A DNA stretch of 64,000 nt from Mucilaginibacter sp. dw_454 (GTDB lineage: Bacteria; Bacteroidota; Bacteroidia; Sphingobacteriales; Sphingobacteriaceae), in contig NZ_JAAVVB010000005.1 of assembly GCF_018449775.1 (NCBI RefSeq), positions 248,001-312,000 on the forward strand, read 5' to 3'. Numbering within the stretch: position 1 is the stretch's first letter; the number at the start of each line of letters is the position of its first letter. Under the pieces are notes generated by a model that was not told the origin of the DNA, searched no databases, and saw only the letters and a list, made by a program, of their open reading frames with translations. The translations under genes were made by a program, and so were the position numbers. This document shows, piece after piece, positions 61,091 through 64,000 of this stretch.

Positions 61091-62323
61091 TTGAATAAAA
61101 AGAAAATTATAAACGACCCGGTTTACGGATTCATCAGCATCCCTACCGAGTTGGTGTTTGATTTGATTGAACACCCTTACTTTCAGCGTTTACGCTACAT
61201 TAAACAGCTGGGCATGACCCACCTGGTGTATCCCGGTGCGCTGCATACGCGTTTCCATCATGCCTTGGGTGCCATGCACCTGATGAAGATGACCATAGAA
61301 ACCCTGCGCGCAAAAGATCATGAGATCACCACTGAGGAAGAAGAAGCCGTAACCATAGCTATTTTATTGCACGATATTGGCCATGGCCCATTCTCGCACG
61401 CGCTGGAGCATACTATAGTTAAAGGTGTATCGCACGAGGATATTTCTATCCTGCTGATGAATAAGCTGAATGAAGAATTTGGCGGACAGTTAACTACAGC
61501 CATCAGTATATTTAAAGGAACATATCATAAAAAATTTCTGCATGAATTAGTATCCAGTCAGCTGGATATGGACCGGTTGGATTATCTTAATCGTGATAGT
61601 TTCTTTACCGGCGTATCAGAAGGTGTGGTAAGTTATGACCGCATCATCAAAATGCTGAATGTGAGAAACGATCATATCGTTATAGAGGAAAAAGGCATCT
61701 ATTCGGTTGAGAAATTTATCATAGCCCGCAGGCTGATGTACTGGCAGGTATATCTGCATAAAACCGTCATTGCGGCCGAGCAGCTACTGGTCAAGATCCT
61801 GGAGCGTGCGCGCCAATTGGTTTTAAATGGCGAAAAGCTTTTTGCCACTCCGTCGCTGGGTCATTTTTTAAGCAGGACACTTACACGCGAGGAATTTATT
61901 AAAGACGGCCATCTGGAAATATTTACGCATCTGGATGATACTGATATCTTGTCGGCTGTAAAGGTTTGGGCATCAAGCAATGACTTTGTATTAGCCATGC
62001 TGTGCAACAATTTTGTACACCGCAAGTTATTTCAGGTAGAGATAACCAATAAGCCGGCCGACGGTAAAGTAGTTGAAGAGCTGGGTAAAAAGGCGATGGC
62101 CAAATATGGCATTACTGCCGATAAGATAGGTTATTTTGTATTTACCGATTCGATAAAAAACAATGCTTACCGGGCTGGTAATGGCAATATAGGTGTGCTG
62201 ATGAAAGACGGCAGTGTGAATGATATAGCTACCGCCAGCGATTACTCAAACCTGGAAGCCTTAACCAAAACCGTTAAGAAACATATACTTTGTTACAGTA
62301 AAGAGTTGGGGTTTAGTGATTAG
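61091..62323 (+). CDS. HD-domain phosphohydrolase
   Basis: I start at TTG 61091 (410 residues, MNKKKIINDPVYGFISIP), the usual beginning of the family; TTG 61070 would add seven residues. Metal-site motifs: HARFHHALGAMH-type RFHHALG and LLHDIGHGPFSHALEH, then SSQLDMDRLDYLNRDSFFTG. The family is related to dGTP triphosphohydrolases and SAMHD1-like enzymes; the exact nucleotide substrate is unknown. It is monocistronic, followed by a 113-base gap with CTAATCTCTAAT low-complexity sequence before lpxD. Confidence 0.9.
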   Translation: MNKKKIINDPVYGFISIPTELVFDLIEHPYFQRLRYIKQLGMTHLVYPGALHTRFHHALGAMHLMKMTIETLRAKDHEITTEEEEAVTIAILLHDIGHGPFSHALEHTIVKGVSHEDISILLMNKLNEEFGGQLTTAISIFKGTYHKKFLHELVSSQLDMDRLDYLNRDSFFTGVSEGVVSYDRIIKMLNVRNDHIVIEEKGIYSVEKFIIARRLMYWQVYLHKTVIAAEQLLVKILERARQLVLNGEKLFATPSLGHFLSRTLTREEFIKDGHLEIFTHLDDTDILSAVKVWASSNDFVLAMLCNNFVHRKLFQVEITNKPADGKVVEELGKKAMAKYGITADKIGYFVFTDSIKNNAYRAGNGNIGVLMKDGSVNDIATASDYSNLEALTKTVKKHILCYSKELGFSD

Positions 62324-62436
62324 AGGCTGACGGTTAGCTATTAGTTAATCGCCTTATAAACAGCGCCAAACAACTAATCTCTAATTAACTAAGCTCTAAT
62401 CACTAATAATAATATTTTAACATTAAATTTGCGCCA

Positions 62437-63474
62437 ATGCAATTTACGGCACAGCAAATAGCTTCATTACTAAACGGAACCGTTGAGGGCGACGAGTCGG
62501 CAGCGGTTAGTACATTAGCCAAGATCGAGGAAGCGGGCGCAGGTTCGCTGTCTTTTTTAGCTAATCCAAAGTATGAACAGTATTTATATACCACCAATGC
62601 TTCGATTGTTATTGTCAATAACAGCCAGGTACTTTCAGGCGCAGTTAAAGCCACTTTAATACGTGTTGAAGACGCGTATGGTGCTTTCTCGGTACTGTTA
62701 GAAGCGTACAATACCATTAAGTTAGATAAAAGCGGCATCGAGCAGCCATCGTTTATTCACCCTACCGCCCAAATTGGCGAGGGTGTTTACATTGGCGCCT
62801 TTGCTTACATAGGCCCCGGCGTAAAAGTTGGCGACAAAAGCAAGATCTATCCTAACAGTTATATAGGCGACAATGCTGCCCTGGGTAAAAATGTTACCCT
62901 GTTTGCGGGGGTAAAAGTATACTTCGATTGTGTTTTGGGCGATAACGTAACGGTGCACTCGGGCGCGGTGATCGGCAGCGATGGCTTCGGCTTTGCGCCA
63001 ACAGCCGATGGTAGCTACAAAAAGATAGCCCAGATAGGTAATGTTGTTTTAGAGGATGATGTTGAAGTTGGTTCAAATACAACTATCGATCGGGCCACTA
63101 TGGGGTCGACCATCATTCGCAAAGGTGCTAAGATCGACAACCTGGTGCAGATAGCCCACAACGTTGAAGTAGGCAGCAATACCGTAATTGCCGGACAGGC
63201 GGGCGTATCTGGCAGTACCAAAATAGGCGAGCGTGTAATGGTTGGCGGGCAAGTTGGTATTTCGGGGCATTTAACTATTGCTAACGGAACGCAGCTTTCG
63301 GCACAAACCGGCATTAACAGCTCTATTAAAGAAGAAGGCAAAGCCTGGGGTGGCAGCCCTTATATGCCATATAAAGATTATTTGCGTTCTTACTCCAAAT
63401 TAAAGCAATTGCCAGATTTGGATAAGAAGGTTTACGATCTGGAAAAAATCATCAAAGAATTAAAGAATGGCTAA
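62437..63474 (+). CDS. lpxD: UDP-3-O-(3-hydroxyacyl)glucosamine N-acyltransferase
   Basis: 345 residues. N-terminal uridine-binding domain (1-100), then left-handed beta-helix of hexapeptide repeats (about 105-320: PTAQIGEGVYIGAFAYIGPGVKVGD and so on) with catalytic His241 in LVQIAHNVEVG. It adds the N-linked hydroxyacyl chain in lipid A synthesis. The C-terminal helix (KLKQLPDLDKKVYDLEKIIKEL) is typical. 84 bases upstream of lpxC in the same direction, the usual Bacteroidota order. Confidence 0.96.
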   Translation: MQFTAQQIASLLNGTVEGDESAAVSTLAKIEEAGAGSLSFLANPKYEQYLYTTNASIVIVNNSQVLSGAVKATLIRVEDAYGAFSVLLEAYNTIKLDKSGIEQPSFIHPTAQIGEGVYIGAFAYIGPGVKVGDKSKIYPNSYIGDNAALGKNVTLFAGVKVYFDCVLGDNVTVHSGAVIGSDGFGFAPTADGSYKKIAQIGNVVLEDDVEVGSNTTIDRATMGSTIIRKGAKIDNLVQIAHNVEVGSNTVIAGQAGVSGSTKIGERVMVGGQVGISGHLTIANGTQLSAQTGINSSIKEEGKAWGGSPYMPYKDYLRSYSKLKQLPDLDKKVYDLEKIIKELKNG

Positions 63475-63558
63475 TTAGTCACTCGTTATTAGTTAATTAG
63501 ATTAACGAACTGTTAACTACTAATGATTACTGACCAATGACCAATGACAAAAGAATAA

Positions 63559-64000
63559 ATGAATATTAAACAAAGAACTATCAAGGCGCCCGTATCTGTT
63601 TCCGGTTCGGGTTTGCATACCGGCGAGAAGGTTATCATGACCTTTAACCCGGCGCCCGAAAATCATGGTTATAAATTCAGACGGGTTGACGTAGCCGGCA
63701 TGCCTATTATTGATGCCGACGTAGATAACGTTACCGACACATCCCGCGGTACTACTATTTCGCAAAACGGCGCCAGTGTAAGCACTATTGAGCATGTTTT
63801 GGCGGCCCTGGTTGGTTTAGAGATAGACAACGTGCTGATTGACATGGACGGCCCCGAAACACCGATCATGGATGGCAGCTCGATACAATTTGTTGAAGCA
63901 TTAAGAGAAGCAGGCTTTTTGGAACAGGAAGCCGATCGTGAATATTACCATATCCCTTATAATATCCATTACTCAGAACCCGATCGTAAGGTGGAAATGG
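63559..64000 (+). CDS. lpxC: UDP-3-O-acyl-GlcNAc deacetylase, 5' part (probable LpxC-FabZ fusion)
   Basis: 147 codons from ATG 63559 up to the window edge. SGSGLHTGEKV (about 14-24) and STIEHVLAALVGLEIDNVLIDMDG with the zinc-binding His of EHVLAAL identify LpxC, the first committed step of lipid A synthesis. In Bacteroidota this gene is normally fused to fabZ, but the fusion point lies outside the window. Confidence 0.95.
   Translation, partial: MNIKQRTIKAPVSVSGSGLHTGEKVIMTFNPAPENHGYKFRRVDVAGMPIIDADVDNVTDTSRGTTISQNGASVSTIEHVLAALVGLEIDNVLIDMDGPETPIMDGSSIQFVEALREAGFLEQEADREYYHIPYNIHYSEPDRKVEM

Noticed and set aside
62324-62436. CTAATCTCTAAT-type low-complexity stretches before lpxD (also 20123-20181 and 63475-63545)
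   Set aside because: They are short, degenerate TAATCACTAAT runs in several intergenic gaps. I see no arrays with fixed units, so not CRISPR or a defined repeat.
1-64000. CRISPR arrays, rRNA genes, integrases, prophage genes or replication origin
   Set aside because: None is visible on either strand; repeats found are palindromic or two-copy rather than spacer arrays.

Overview
The window looks like a chromosomal segment of a Bacteroidota bacterium, most likely Sphingobacteriaceae (Mucilaginibacter/Pedobacter type). The evidence is a SusC/SusD pair with a FecR/ECF-sigma switch, a PorX regulator of the type IX secretion system, DUF1501/DUF1800 partners, GH43 and GH95 glycosidases, moderate G+C, promoters of the TTG...TAnnTTTG type and many palindromic intergenic repeats. 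The genus is inferred; no rRNA is present. There are no prophages, CRISPR arrays or recognisable transposase genes.

Layout. 1-6.3 kb: the start of a susD gene, its susC partner with an STN signalling domain, then fecR and a divergent ECF sigma gene, together a nutrient-sensing and uptake locus. 6.5-10.6 kb: an S10 serine carboxypeptidase, two tandem tRNA-Cys genes and a 733-residue protein of unknown function. 10.6-11.05 kb: a decayed Rossmann-type gene start, a GTTTCAC/GTGAAAC-rich repeat and a terminator. 11-20.1 kb: GH43 enzyme, DEAD-box helicase, an OMPLA-like outer-membrane protein, a CBS protein, pdxA, rsmA, a zinc-metalloprotease-like protein with a VHL-like C-terminus, a higBA toxin-antitoxin pair with a third 59-codon ORF, and a SerA-like dehydrogenase. 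20.1-21.3 kb: a highly structured leader followed by greA and a HIT protein.

21.3-27.4 kb is a minus-strand surface-glycan operon (two O-antigen-ligase/polymerase-like proteins, three glycosyltransferases). 27.5-33.7 kb is mainly housekeeping: alcohol dehydrogenase, efp, DUF1501/DUF1800, aat and ruvC, separated by REP-like palindromes.

33.9-48.5 kb is the most unusual region. Two divergent operons encode two B12-binding-type radical SAM enzymes, one radical SAM/SPASM-like enzyme, three methyltransferases, an amidohydrolase, a NodB-type deacetylase, a GNAT-like acyltransferase and a GT4 enzyme. A convergent pair adds another GT4 and an ABC exporter, and a nucleotidyltransferase lies on the other flank. 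I read this as a cluster for building, modifying and exporting a glycan or glycoconjugate that I cannot match to a known pathway.

48.5-64 kb: a tandem 190-bp repeat, two secreted alpha/beta hydrolases (one an internal duplication whose second half lost its nucleophile), a 543-bp element with inverted terminal repeats, a sugar-acid operon (IlvD/Edd dehydratase, GntP permease, DUF1080 protein), a GH95 alpha-fucosidase-like gene behind a perfect LacI-type operator palindrome, porX, an HD phosphohydrolase, and the lipid A genes lpxD and lpxC (the latter cut by the window edge).
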